This document shows positions 1-8,520 of a stretch of 64,000 bases of DNA, in pieces. How positions within the stretch are numbered: position 1 is the stretch's first letter; every line of letters begins with the position of its first letter. Origin of the DNA: Vibrio atypicus (GTDB taxonomy: Bacteria > Pseudomonadota > Gammaproteobacteria > Enterobacterales > Vibrionaceae); assembly GCF_009811315.1 (NCBI RefSeq), contig NZ_BLID01000014.1:31579-95578 (forward strand). Direction: 5' to 3'. Made by a program: the position numbers and the translations under genes. The notes below the pieces were generated by a model, which had not been told where the DNA came from, did not search any database, and worked only from the letters and a program-made list of their open reading frames with translations.

Positions 1-1410
1 ACTGTGATCCAAAAAGTAGGTAATACCAATAGTCATTAGGCCTGTCGCAACAGCGCTAACGAACGATGCGAGTTCTGTACCTAGAGGGAAAGTCATTAAT
101 GTTGCCAGTTGTTGATTGAGCATTACTCCCATAGCAACAGCGACACCAGTCGATAAAATGCGTGTCACTTCACGAGCCAAAGCGCTAGGGCCAAGATGCT
201 CAGGGTTGAAGAAGAGGACCTTGGCCGCTGAGACCAAACTAGACCATGTTTCTCGCAAGAGTTTGCCTATCAGCTTTTGAGTCGTGAAGAAGATATTCAT
301 AATGGTCGTGCTCAGACTAGATAACGCCCCAGCTAAAACCCCATGACTAAATTCTTGTAAGATATCTTTGAATCGGACTTTTACTCTGTGCCAAATGTTT
401 AGCGACGTGTTTTTTAACTTCTCGAGAAAATTCTCAAGAGTAAAATTATCTTCTGTATCTTTAAAAGCTTGAGGAATCGCATCTTTTAATTCAAACCAAA
501 CCTCTGCAAGCACTAGCCCCAATGCCTGCCTTACCCCCATTTTCAAACCAGCCTTGCCAGACTCCATCGCTGTACTTTTAAAAAACTTACTGCTGGTGTA
601 ATAAGAAAAATTAATCTGTTTATCGTAAGCTTGCCTTGCTCTATTATCGGCCGCGCGCATTTTGTCTTCATCAAGACTCTCAAGAACCTCAATGTGCTCA
701 TTCTCTTTGGCAATTTTACTCTCTAATTCACGTTTTTTATGCCGCTGCTCTTTTGTCCCAGTGGGCATCGATGCTAAACGTTGCTTGTTTTCTTCTATAC
801 GTTGACGTTTATTTTCAATTGTTCTTGGAACGACCGTGGTCAGGAAATCATCCATTGAATGATCTGACTTCAGGTTATTGATGTAACTGTGGGTCGATTG
901 AAAATTTGACCTCTGGTTGGCCAGTTCTACGCCACTAAGTCCCGCTAACACTCTTCCTGCATCATCGTGAACTTCATGAGAGGAAATGATATGGTCAAGC
1001 TGACGCTGCTCACTAGAAGACATTGTTGTACCACGGTACTCATCGACTAACTTACCATCTCGTTGAAGACGTTTGTCTTCTTTACCTTTAGCCAGATAGT
1101 TTTTATCCGAGTGGTAAAGGTCCTCTTTCTTTGGCTTGCCATTTCTGTGTGTCAGGACGTTACCGCTCTCATCGTGCTTAATAGGCTTGTAATCACCTCT
1201 ATTGACATAATCTTGCTGGACACTGTTAGACATGAAAATGTCCTTGTCACCTTTTTGATGCTGACGAACGTTATGGATCGTCGCCACATCGCCACCTTTT
1301 TTATCTTCGAACAACAAAAAATCCAGGCCAAACGTGGTTACCAGACTCTTAGTGACAGTTTTATTGAGCTCATCAACTAAACAATATTTTTGTGACGTAG
1401 TTTCTGACAT
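1..1410 (-). CDS. Partial protein with HNH-like motif and hydrophobic C-terminal part, last gene of WYL cluster
   Basis: The frame is open from a start at 1410 to the left edge of the window, so the C-terminus is missing. Residues about 139-180 contain D139-H140, H145, H148, then LAGLSG, N165, N169, H174 and N178. This spacing resembles an HNH (beta-beta-alpha metal) nuclease. It is followed by a Lys/Glu-rich coiled-coil stretch (about 195-250) and then, from about residue 285 on, amphipathic and hydrophobic helices, at least two of which could span a membrane. It lies downstream of and on the same strand as the glycine-zipper gene. An alternative in-frame ATG exists at 1425; neither start has a good ribosome site. 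I do not recognise a named family. A membrane-linked nuclease effector is an inference. Confidence 0.7.
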   Translation of the reverse strand, partial: MSETTSQKYCLVDELNKTVTKSLVTTFGLDFLLFEDKKGGDVATIHNVRQHQKGDKDIFMSNSVQQDYVNRGDYKPIKHDESGNVLTHRNGKPKKEDLYHSDKNYLAKGKEDKRLQRDGKLVDEYRGTTMSSSEQRQLDHIISSHEVHDDAGRVLAGLSGVELANQRSNFQSTHSYINNLKSDHSMDDFLTTVVPRTIENKRQRIEENKQRLASMPTGTKEQRHKKRELESKIAKENEHIEVLESLDEDKMRAADNRARQAYDKQINFSYYTSSKFFKSTAMESGKAGLKMGVRQALGLVLAEVWFELKDAIPQAFKDTEDNFTLENFLEKLKNTSLNIWHRVKVRFKDILQEFSHGVLAGALSSLSTTIMNIFFTTQKLIGKLLRETWSSLVSAAKVLFFNPEHLGPSALAREVTRILSTGVAVAMGVMLNQQLATLMTFPLGTELASFVSAVATGLMTIGITYFLDHS

Positions 1411-1431
1411 ATCACACAATTCCATTTAAAG

Positions 1432-1449
1432 AGGGAGGTGCTCCTCCCT
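1432..1449. promoter_or_regulatory. Stem-loop between the last two genes of the WYL cluster
   Basis: A perfect 7 bp inverted repeat, AGGGAGG and CCTCCCT, with a TGCT loop. On the minus strand it is followed by CTTTAAA, so it could be a weak terminator or a structure that tunes expression of the last gene. It contains the only GGAGG near that gene's start. Confidence 0.4.
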
Positions 1450-1477
1450 TGAATCTATAACTTAACGAAAGGTGATG

Positions 1478-2542
1478 CTACTTCTTCGTGCTGCTCGAAG
1501 CCGCAAGTACAATCTCGATTTCTGATTCATTGATAACTTGCATCCCTTCACTGTCCGTTTCTATCTCAACGATGTTTTCATCACTCAGCACCACGTTGCC
1601 GTTCTCGTCATGTTTTGGCTTAAACAACGGTGTCGTGATGATATCGGTAAGAATGGCAGCGATCTGGTATCCATTGTGGATCAGACGAATGACATCATCT
1701 TCAAATTTAGAAATGTCAGTTTTTGTTGAAATCAACTGATCAAAAGCTTTCAGGCTGTCAAAATACTCTCTGAATACGCTGTAAAGACGGTCTGTTTCTG
1801 AGTAGATTTTATCAACGTAGAGCTTGGTTTTATCGAGTTGCGTACGTCCTTTCTCCATCTTCTCAACGATTTCATTGACTTCTCTTCGGGTCTTTCTCGC
1901 ATCACTCAATGCTTCTTCCGCGTGCGAGGCAAAAGCCCAACCTGCGATTGCCACAATTGGGGCAGCAACGACGCCTCCAAGTACCATTGCTCCACCAGCC
2001 ATTCCGAATCCACCCGCAGCAATAGAACCACCACCGATTGCGGCCATTGTGGCATTGTAGGCAGCCGCCCCTGACAGAGCAGCAATCGGAGTCCCTGTTG
2101 AAGCGGCAGCCACAGCCATCACGCCACCATATACGGCGTATGCTGCCGCAGCGCCAGCGGCGCCAGCCCCCGCCACCTTGCCCATGTATGCAGTCGTAGA
2201 AAGAGCAAGCCCATCAATCTCGTCGAGCTTATGCTGTGGAAAATCGACTGCGATGTCCTTGGAATTGCTTTGATTCAGCTTTTCTAGAAGCTTCTCAGCA
2301 ATCGTTCTGAATTCCTTAAAATCACGACCGACGTTTAACTGAAGCTCACCAAGCTTAGTTAGGCTTTGGTTGGTCAGATCGTTTTTTTTGTCGAAAACCG
2401 CTTTTTCATTGTTGTACTTACGTTTAGAATCCTCAACAATCGCGTTGGCTTCAGATTTATCTTGGTATCCATCATAGCCTTTTTTGGCCCCGAACCCTGC
2501 TGCAGCTACCGCAGCACCAGCTAGAATAAATGGTAATGGCAT
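1478..2542 (-). CDS. Glycine-zipper protein of WYL cluster, unknown function
   Basis: 354 residues. The N-terminal 20 residues are hydrophobic and Ala/Gly-rich. Residues about 25-115 are predicted coiled coil. Residues about 120-210 are a long Gly/Ala-rich hydrophobic region with repeated small-residue (glycine-zipper) spacing, as found in pore-forming or membrane-inserting proteins. A second coiled coil and an acidic tail follow. It starts 3 bases after the TerB-like gene ends, so the two are almost certainly co-transcribed. I cannot assign a reaction. A membrane-inserting component of a defence or stress module is an inference. Confidence 0.75.
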   Translation of the reverse strand: MPLPFILAGAAVAAAGFGAKKGYDGYQDKSEANAIVEDSKRKYNNEKAVFDKKNDLTNQSLTKLGELQLNVGRDFKEFRTIAEKLLEKLNQSNSKDIAVDFPQHKLDEIDGLALSTTAYMGKVAGAGAAGAAAAYAVYGGVMAVAAASTGTPIAALSGAAAYNATMAAIGGGSIAAGGFGMAGGAMVLGGVVAAPIVAIAGWAFASHAEEALSDARKTRREVNEIVEKMEKGRTQLDKTKLYVDKIYSETDRLYSVFREYFDSLKAFDQLISTKTDISKFEDDVIRLIHNGYQIAAILTDIITTPLFKPKHDENGNVVLSDENIVEIETDSEGMQVINESEIEIVLAASSSTKK

Positions 2543-2545
2543 GAT

Positions 2546-2938
2546 TTATTTCTCCAAAAATGTCTGAGCTTCTGTCACAAGAGCTATCTGGCGTTGGACC
2601 CAATCCTTCAGTTCTTCAAGTCGTGGTAACTCGACACCAATGCTTTCTGCAACATGTTCAAGGAATTTACTTTCACTTTCTGCGAGACTCTGATCCGCGT
2701 AGCCCAAACCTACAAGCTCAATGAGGAAAGCCATTTTTGGTGCGTTCTCAGTCAACAACGACGATAGTTCAACCAATTCGAAGGCTCTGTCAAAATCAAC
2801 GCTATCGCTACATTGAGCAACGATGGTTTCCAACAGCAAAGTCTCACGCTCATCAATGTGACCATCTACAGCAATGAGCTTTTTGGAAAAATGGTACAAC
2901 GCTGATTGTTGCTCAAGATTAAGGTATTGAATAAACAT
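2546..2938 (-). CDS. TerB-like protein
   Basis: 130 residues from the start I prefer (ATG at 2938, with AAGGAAA just upstream). A longer frame to 2983 overlaps more of the preceding gene and lacks a ribosome site. The helical protein carries the paired acidic motifs of TerB-like domains: DGHIDERE near residue 23 and ADQSLAESESKF near residue 85. TerB domains bind metal and occur in tellurite resistance, phage defence and stress modules. The start overlaps the end of the WYL gene by 20 bases, which suggests translational coupling. Confidence 0.75.
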   Translation of the reverse strand: MFIQYLNLEQQSALYHFSKKLIAVDGHIDERETLLLETIVAQCSDSVDFDRAFELVELSSLLTENAPKMAFLIELVGLGYADQSLAESESKFLEHVAESIGVELPRLEELKDWVQRQIALVTEAQTFLEK

Positions 2939-3899
2939 TACTATTTCCTTTTTTCTTTTGAATATTAAAAACATCAGAGCCAAAGCTCTTTAGCCATTTA
3001 TCAAGCAACATTGAGTCGATGACGTTGGCTGAAATCCTGTAGCTATCTTCCAATTCTTCTACGATTTGATCTTTCGCCAAAGGTGTTTCAAGGAGGTGGT
3101 ACCCAGCCTGTTTTGTTATATCGAATTGAATGTGGCAGTACTCACCTTCACCAAAACCAAAGCGACCATCGGAATCGTACTTTTTCAACGAAAAACCTTC
3201 TGGCCTCTCGAAACGAAATGATGAGACTGCGGCACTATTGATACGGTGCACAGCCAAACTTCTTTCATTGTCGAAACCTTCAAAACGACAAACCAGATAC
3301 AATCTAACGCCTTGCTGTGCTAGCCCGAGTGGCATGACCGTGGCCTTTCTCGCTTGTTTATTGGTGTTGCAATAAGTAACCGTCAATAGACGATCCTCAT
3401 AGAGAGCCGTACTTATGTTTTCGAGCACCACCTTATCAATGTTTGGAGCAATAAGAGGCTGGGATTCTCTTACAAGTTTTACCTTATCTTTCCACACACG
3501 ATCTTTGCGGCTTTTAGGGTCAAACTCGAGGTTGTATTCCGCCTCAATAAAATGGGTTCGCAATGAACACGCCACCTCCTTTGGTAGTAAGAGCTTTAAG
3601 TGTTTTTCAGCTAACGCAAGAAGCAAGGATTCATGGGCATTGAGTGAACTGACACTCAGAGAATGGCCACCTTTTATAATACTGTAGCCATAAGGCTTTG
3701 AACGTGTATCTCTATCAATTGCAAAGTGTTCACTTAGCATCTCCAAGTTGCGCTGTATGGTGCGAATATCCCTCTTAATATCTATTGCCCTGAGCTGTTC
3801 TTGTAACTCTCCTGCTGTGATCTTTTTATGCTTCGGTATTCTTTTTAAAATTTCAAATGCAAGAGTCAGTGAATCTTGTGTTGTTCTTCTGTTCGACAA
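2919..3899 (-). CDS. WYL-domain transcriptional regulator
   Basis: 326 residues with a TTG start. The order is an N-terminal winged helix (about 1-80, with RDIRTIQRNLEML as recognition region), a WYL domain (about 165-245) and a C-terminal WCX-like extension with GYHLLETPLAKDQ. WYL regulators bind nucleic acid or nucleotide ligands and commonly repress defence operons (BrxR and CapW are examples). It is the first gene of the leftward cluster and has a dyad in its promoter region, which fits autoregulation. The TTG start has only a weak ribosome site. Confidence 0.85.
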   Translation of the reverse strand: MSNRRTTQDSLTLAFEILKRIPKHKKITAGELQEQLRAIDIKRDIRTIQRNLEMLSEHFAIDRDTRSKPYGYSIIKGGHSLSVSSLNAHESLLLALAEKHLKLLLPKEVACSLRTHFIEAEYNLEFDPKSRKDRVWKDKVKLVRESQPLIAPNIDKVVLENISTALYEDRLLTVTYCNTNKQARKATVMPLGLAQQGVRLYLVCRFEGFDNERSLAVHRINSAAVSSFRFERPEGFSLKKYDSDGRFGFGEGEYCHIQFDITKQAGYHLLETPLAKDQIVEELEDSYRISANVIDSMLLDKWLKSFGSDVFNIQKKKGNSNVYSIP

Positions 3900-3908
3900 A
3901 CCTGGCTA

Positions 3909-3956
3909 TTCCGATTCCATTATGTGAGATGTGACTTTAATTCCATTTTATCGGAA
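3909..3956. promoter_or_regulatory. Candidate operator of the WYL-regulated cluster
   Basis: Just upstream of the WYL regulator the sequence shows TTCCGAT (3909-3915) and its inverted partner ATCGGAA (3950-3956). Inside are two direct copies of ATTCCATT at 3914 and 3940, 26 bp apart. Direct or inverted repeats here are where WYL repressors usually bind. Assignment is by position and symmetry only. Confidence 0.45.
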
Positions 3957-4636
3957 CAATATACTACACAACTGCAACCATATGTTCATGTGATGTGATG
4001 CACACAAACTATAATTTAGTGCTGCGACAATTTACGTCGCAGCGGTTGTATATTCAAAGAAGTTTGGATAGAACAGAGGAAAAGAGACGCCATAACTAAA
4101 GAGTCCCAAAAACAAGCATAGAAAAGCCATACTTCATCGCACGCTACCCCTACCTCATTGTCTTAATAGCTGATACCCCCACCCATTCGTTATACGTTTT
4201 TGCTCTGTTCGCACATTGCACCCATGAACCATTCACCCATACTGTCCCCATTGATATAGCTCAGATAAAGCATCGCGCCCCTTACTGGTTCATCGCATCT
4301 TTACCTTCTGTATATATCAATATCGCGAGAGTGGGCTGCTCTTGCTGCTGAAGGCGCCACAGATGGGCGCAGGACAGCTTAAATAACCTAACCAAATTCA
4401 GGCGCCTGTTAGGTGAGGCGCAGGCCAATGCCAACGTTCTGTGTATGTATGCAAGCATCATCACTCGGTTTGTTGGAATTAATTGGGAGTATCACCTTAG
4501 CCTTTAACTTAAATCTTAAAGGTTGAGTTTGACTACACAAACTCACAAGCCAGTTTGTAGCACGAGCTCTGTAAGGGGCTCCATTGTTGTGTCGATTTAA
4601 GAGTCCACACAACAATGTCCTACTAAAGGAGTGCCT
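3957..4636. other. Long leader region before the transfer operon
   Basis: No convincing gene; the short frames present overlap each other and have no ribosome sites. It contains an 8 bp inverted repeat GCTGCGAC/GTCGCAGC at 4021-4043. It also contains an 11 bp perfect inverted repeat CATTGTTGTGT/ACACAACAATG at 4582-4617, directly before the ribosome site of the first gene. The region probably holds the transfer operon promoter and a structured 5' leader. I see no RfaH ops element. Confidence 0.5.
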
Positions 4637-5014
4637 ATGATTATCGTCTATGGATATTACAAAGACGACCCCACGGAACTGATTGGCAAAACGCTTGACC
4701 AACAAGGCTCTTTCATTGCTGCCAAACCTATTGGACGCATTAATGATAAGTTAACCTTTGCCGCGCTTGTTGATAGCTCGAAGCCAATCTCCTTTCCAGT
4801 CATTCTGTCCCACTGCGTCCTTGTAAAAGAGCAAACATATACTCATAAACCTTACAAATCCCATCTCGTCAATACGTCAGTGATGGGTGCCAAGCAGCGT
4901 AAAACCTATTGCAAAAAGCTCAAAAAGAGACAGCCCCTCGGCATATCAAATTGGAAACTGCACATCAGTCGTAACCGAGGGCTCAAGTGGATACGTGATC
5001 ATTTAGCTGCTTAA
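4637..5014 (+). CDS. Small basic protein upstream of the pilin gene, unknown
   Basis: 125 residues from ATG 4637; AAAGGAG at 4625-4631 decides this start over the GTG at 4631. The C-terminal half is strongly basic (KQRKTYCKKLKKRQP), which suggests RNA or DNA binding. There is no signal peptide or membrane segment. It sits where F carries regulators (traJ, traY) just before traA, and a terminator hairpin separates it from traA. A regulatory or antitermination role is an inference; I do not recognise the family. Confidence 0.6.
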   Translation: MIIVYGYYKDDPTELIGKTLDQQGSFIAAKPIGRINDKLTFAALVDSSKPISFPVILSHCVLVKEQTYTHKPYKSHLVNTSVMGAKQRKTYCKKLKKRQPLGISNWKLHISRNRGLKWIRDHLAA

Positions 5015-5037
5015 TCTCTCACTTGTTAACTCCTAAA

Positions 5038-5076
5038 AAGACTCTACGTCATCCAGCGTGAGTCTTCTTTATTTTC
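5038..5076 (+). terminator. Terminator or attenuator before traA
   Basis: AAGACTC (5038-5044) pairs with GAGTCTT (5060-5066), extended inward by ACG/CGT, and is followed by CTTTATTTT. This has the form of a rho-independent terminator between the leader gene and the pilin gene. Confidence 0.65.
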
Positions 5077-5098
5077 AACTCAAATAAGGAAGCTATTT

Positions 5099-5395
5099 AT
5101 GCCTCTTACTAGTCAAAAACATACCTACCACCTTCTTTTTCTATTGCTCGCCACCTTATTACTACTCTGCTTCACCGCCCCATCCTTTGCCACTGACTTG
5201 TTTGCCGGTGGTAAAGCCACCATCAAATCAACCGCAGGTGACGATTCAGCGGCAGAAATGGCCATGCTCACCGCTGGTGCACTCGGCGCTGCGGTTCTTG
5301 GTTTCACAACACGTAACTGGTTCGCTGCCATTGGCGGTTTTGCTGGCGGTATGATTTTCTGGGAAGTCATTAAGCCACTGGTTGGTTTAGCGTAG
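5099..5395 (+). CDS. traA: TraA F-type conjugative pilin precursor
   Basis: 98 residues. A long hydrophobic signal ends near A31 (APSFA), leaving a mature protein of about 67 residues with the F-pilin pattern: DLFAGGKATIKSTAGDDS, a hydrophobic segment, a short polar loop (TTRNW), and a second hydrophobic segment ending in VGLA. F pilin has the same two-helix layout and length. It forms the pilus fibre. It is followed at once by traL and preceded by AAGGAAG. Confidence 0.9.
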   Translation: MPLTSQKHTYHLLFLLLATLLLLCFTAPSFATDLFAGGKATIKSTAGDDSAAEMAMLTAGALGAAVLGFTTRNWFAAIGGFAGGMIFWEVIKPLVGLA

Positions 5396-5412
5396 TGCGA
5401 AGGCGGTGATGT

Positions 5413-5715
5413 ATGGAAAACCCACACCTTTTTTTCTCCATCCCCAAGTATCTGAGTAAAGGAAAGCGCATATCAGGTTTACCTCGAGACGAAGTTTTGC
5501 CCGGGCTTATTCTCTTTGTACTCTTCTTCTTAGCCGGTAAGTATTTGATAGGCCTTATCCTTGCCGCCATTTGGTTTATGGGGCTTCGCTATATCAAAGT
5601 TCAGTACGGTGAAAACATCATCGCCTTAACCCTCTACTGGTGGGGGAACACCTCACTCAATCACCGTGTCTTCAAACACACACCCGCAGCGCAAAAGCGT
5701 TACTGGCTCTCTTAA
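5413..5715 (+). CDS. traL: TraL, F-type pilus assembly membrane protein
   Basis: 100 residues, the normal TraL length. It has an N-terminal IPKYLS motif, RISGLPRDEVLPG, one strong hydrophobic hairpin (about 28-58), and a C-terminal HRVFKHTPAAQKRYWL. TraL (VirB3-like) is an inner-membrane component of the secretion channel. The position between traA and traE is conserved. Confidence 0.9.
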   Translation: MENPHLFFSIPKYLSKGKRISGLPRDEVLPGLILFVLFFLAGKYLIGLILAAIWFMGLRYIKVQYGENIIALTLYWWGNTSLNHRVFKHTPAAQKRYWLS

Positions 5716-5727
5716 GAGGGACAATCC

Positions 5728-6297
5728 ATGGATAACCAACACCAAGGTAACTTACTTGCATTGAGTAAGTTACTGAACTTTCTTCTCGTCTTTGGGTTTG
5801 CGGCATCGATGCTCGTGAACGTGGCCTTAGGTCTTAGTTTGGCCAAAACTTCATCTGAAAAGAGTCGAACTCTCGTTCCCCCTAAGATTTCACAAGCGTT
5901 TACGGTTTCAGATACGGCCATTGATGCGCCTTACCTTCTGCTTATGGGGGAATTCTTTTTAAAGCTCAAGCTCAACGTGACGCCTGCAAATGTTGTTAGA
6001 CAATACGGCCTCTTGCTTGAGTACGTACCAGCAGATAACTGGTCAACGATTCAACCGGTATTATTCCAGGATGCCGAGCACCTTAAAAAGTACAACACAA
6101 CCAGTCGCTTTGACGCCCTGCCAGGGCGAACCGAAATTTCGATTAAAAATAAGCAGTTCAAACAGACAGGTCACCTTATCAAAACCGTCGGTGACCGCAC
6201 ACTGCCTTCAGAGCTTGTAACCTACACGGTTCAAATGGATTACAGCAACGGCGTGATTGAGCTTATTAGTATCCAAAAACAAGGAGCAAAAGAATGA
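5728..6297 (+). CDS. traE: TraE, F-type T4SS inner-membrane protein (VirB5/TrwJ-like family in F nomenclature)
   Basis: 189 residues with one N-terminal membrane anchor (about 14-37) and a periplasmic domain containing YLLLMGEFFLKLKLNVTP and the terminal VTYTVQMDYSNGVIEL, typical of TraE. It is needed for pilus assembly and core-channel formation. Its stop overlaps the traK start (ATGA). Confidence 0.9.
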   Translation: MDNQHQGNLLALSKLLNFLLVFGFAASMLVNVALGLSLAKTSSEKSRTLVPPKISQAFTVSDTAIDAPYLLLMGEFFLKLKLNVTPANVVRQYGLLLEYVPADNWSTIQPVLFQDAEHLKKYNTTSRFDALPGRTEISIKNKQFKQTGHLIKTVGDRTLPSELVTYTVQMDYSNGVIELISIQKQGAKE

Positions 6298-7037
6298 AAC
6301 CCTTATCATGGCTGATGAGCATGCTTATCGCCACTCTGAGCCCTTTCGCGTTAGCAAGTAATGTCCAAAAAGCCATGTTTCCCTTTGCAGACGGCGACAC
6401 CATTCCCATAAGTTTATCGTCTGTGAACATTAACCGTCTCGTGGTCGAAGATGACAAAATTCTTAACGTCACTTGCCCTCACAGTTTTTGCACCACTAAC
6501 GGTATACAAAAAGATAAAACAGGCTCAGTGTCCTTAAAGCTGAATGTCGCGCTCCCTTTTACCGCCCACGTTCTCACTCAAAAAGGGCGTCTTTTCGCGC
6601 TATTTATTACCCCAAAAGCCACACCAGGCATCATCACTGCATTTACCCCAATTGACCGACATCTATCTCAACCTTCCGTGTTTGAGCGCGGCTTTGATTA
6701 CCCTTCGGCCATCGCTAACTTCACCAAAGCCATGATGACATGGAAAGAAAATAGCACCCCGATTTCAGGATTTAGCCTTCATCTGGTAGACCCAAACACC
6801 TTACCGAAAAAAGACTCCTTACTGCTCATCACCCCACAAACCGTGTTCGTGGGCAGCGATTATTCGGGCATCATTTACGAGGTGAAGAACAAATCCAGTG
6901 ACACCGTCACGCTCACGACTACACAGTTCTACAGTTATGCCGCTCGAAGTGCGGCGCTGGACAAATTTGAGCTCGGCCCAAATCAAACCACACACTTATA
7001 CGTGGTGACAGGAGGAGGAGTAAATCATGCTCGATAA
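6294..7037 (+). CDS. traK: TraK, F-type T4SS secretin-like outer-membrane component
   Basis: 247 residues with a signal peptide ending near ALA (residue 21), then a beta-rich domain with DGDTIPISLSSVNINRL, the TraK/VirB9-like start. TraK forms the outer-membrane core with TraV and TraB. It overlaps traE by 4 bases and traB by 11 bases. Confidence 0.9.
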   Translation: MKPLSWLMSMLIATLSPFALASNVQKAMFPFADGDTIPISLSSVNINRLVVEDDKILNVTCPHSFCTTNGIQKDKTGSVSLKLNVALPFTAHVLTQKGRLFALFITPKATPGIITAFTPIDRHLSQPSVFERGFDYPSAIANFTKAMMTWKENSTPISGFSLHLVDPNTLPKKDSLLLITPQTVFVGSDYSGIIYEVKNKSSDTVTLTTTQFYSYAARSAALDKFELGPNQTTHLYVVTGGGVNHAR

Positions 7038-8508
7038 CTGGAGAAAACGCCTATTTAGTGACACTGATGGCGACTTTGAGCAAGGTGGCGAGATTAATCA
7101 GCGCACCACATCGAGAAACAACACCGTCACCATTATGGCCGTCTCTGCCCTTCTTTTTGCCGCTTTTGGACTGTATCAATACACGAGACCAGCAGACCCG
7201 TTACAAGAAGAAACCCTCCAAGAGCCTATCGAATTTGGTGCCATCATAGAACAAGATTTTATCGAAAAAGACAACCAATCAGCGCTCACACTACAACAAA
7301 ACACGCTCTCTAGTCTCAAAAAGCAAATCGCAAATTTGACCAATTCGATGCGCACTCATAAAGAAGAGACTGAGCGTAGAATTGAGCAAGCAAAAGAAAA
7401 GACCGCTCGCTTAGTCGAAGAGCAAGTACGTGAAGAGTTTCGAAGTAAAGAAGCGCAGCTTCAAGCCCGTATTGATGAACTCGAACAAAGCACTTCGGAG
7501 CTCGTCAATACCGAGCCATACAGTACCATCCATACGCAAGGAGCAATTAACAGCTCAGAAACGTTTGGGCAGCACAAGCTTCCGCCTAGACCCATCGTAT
7601 CAAGCAACGACAACCCCGACATCGCGCAGATGCAATATCAGCCCTCAGAGCAAATCCCTTTCAATCGCAACGAGTTTGATAGTTTTGATTTCTTTTGGGA
7701 AAGCGATGAAACAACCTATCACCGCACCACCGAGAACTATGTACCAACAGGAACCTTTGTCACCGCAATAGTGACAGGAGGCGCTGACACCAATGCCGGA
7801 GTACTTGGCCAAGGAGATACGACTCCTATGGTCTTTCAAACCATTCATGAGGGAATCTTGCCTAATGGGGAAAAATCCAAACTCAACAACTGCACGATTA
7901 CCGGCTCATCCTACGGTGAGATCTCGTCAAGTCGCGGTATTGTCCGTACCAACCGCCTCAGTTGCATTCAAGATGAAGGACGTATCCTAGACGTCGCCAT
8001 CAAAGGAACCGCGTTCAACTTTGGCCGCAACGGCATACGGGGAACTACCATATTAAAAAATGGTGAGATTGTTCAAATGGCGGGGATTGCTGGCATTTTA
8101 ACGAGTGTAGGTGAAACGGGTAAAGCGCTCTCACAAACCACTGCTACCTCAGCATTAGGCACAACCTCAAGCATCAACAGCCAAGACGCGGCATTAAACT
8201 TGCTCGGCAATGCCACCTCCACGGTAGGGGATAAACTCTCCGATTACTACATTGGACTTGCAGAGCTCTACCACCCCATCGTAGAAATCAACCCTGGCGC
8301 CATTGTTAACATTGTCTTTTTAGAGGGATTCCCGCTTGACCCTCTTATGGCCGAGGAGTACGAACGCCAGCAATTGGTAGAGCAAAACATGTCGAGTCAA
8401 TCAAATCAAATCCTCGATGTGATCACCAATAGCCCTCTTAATCCACTGGCGAAAGAGTTAACCACGCAAGGCATTGACGTTCCCCCAACGCCATTTGGCC
8501 GCAAATAA
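7027..8508 (+). CDS. traB: TraB, F-type T4SS VirB10-like core protein
   Basis: 493 residues. A single membrane segment (about 36-54) follows a short cytoplasmic tail. Then come a coiled coil (about 85-150) and a VirB10/TraB beta-barrel domain, including GTFVTAIVTGGADTN and the C-terminal PIVEINPGAIVNIVFLEG. It spans the envelope and links the inner membrane to the TraK-TraV core. GGAGGAG just upstream supports the start. Confidence 0.95.
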   Translation: MLDNWRKRLFSDTDGDFEQGGEINQRTTSRNNTVTIMAVSALLFAAFGLYQYTRPADPLQEETLQEPIEFGAIIEQDFIEKDNQSALTLQQNTLSSLKKQIANLTNSMRTHKEETERRIEQAKEKTARLVEEQVREEFRSKEAQLQARIDELEQSTSELVNTEPYSTIHTQGAINSSETFGQHKLPPRPIVSSNDNPDIAQMQYQPSEQIPFNRNEFDSFDFFWESDETTYHRTTENYVPTGTFVTAIVTGGADTNAGVLGQGDTTPMVFQTIHEGILPNGEKSKLNNCTITGSSYGEISSSRGIVRTNRLSCIQDEGRILDVAIKGTAFNFGRNGIRGTTILKNGEIVQMAGIAGILTSVGETGKALSQTTATSALGTTSSINSQDAALNLLGNATSTVGDKLSDYYIGLAELYHPIVEINPGAIVNIVFLEGFPLDPLMAEEYERQQLVEQNMSSQSNQILDVITNSPLNPLAKELTTQGIDVPPTPFGRK

Positions 8509-8520
8509 AGGAATAGGAAT

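Noticed and set aside
636..1380. Plus-strand frames of 81 and 105 codons
   Set aside because: They lie antisense to the long open minus-strand gene, have no ribosome sites and no family features.
4282..4705. Two overlapping minus-strand frames upstream of the transfer operon
   Set aside because: One overlaps the leader gene start; both lack ribosome sites and domain features, and they run through hairpins of the leader region.
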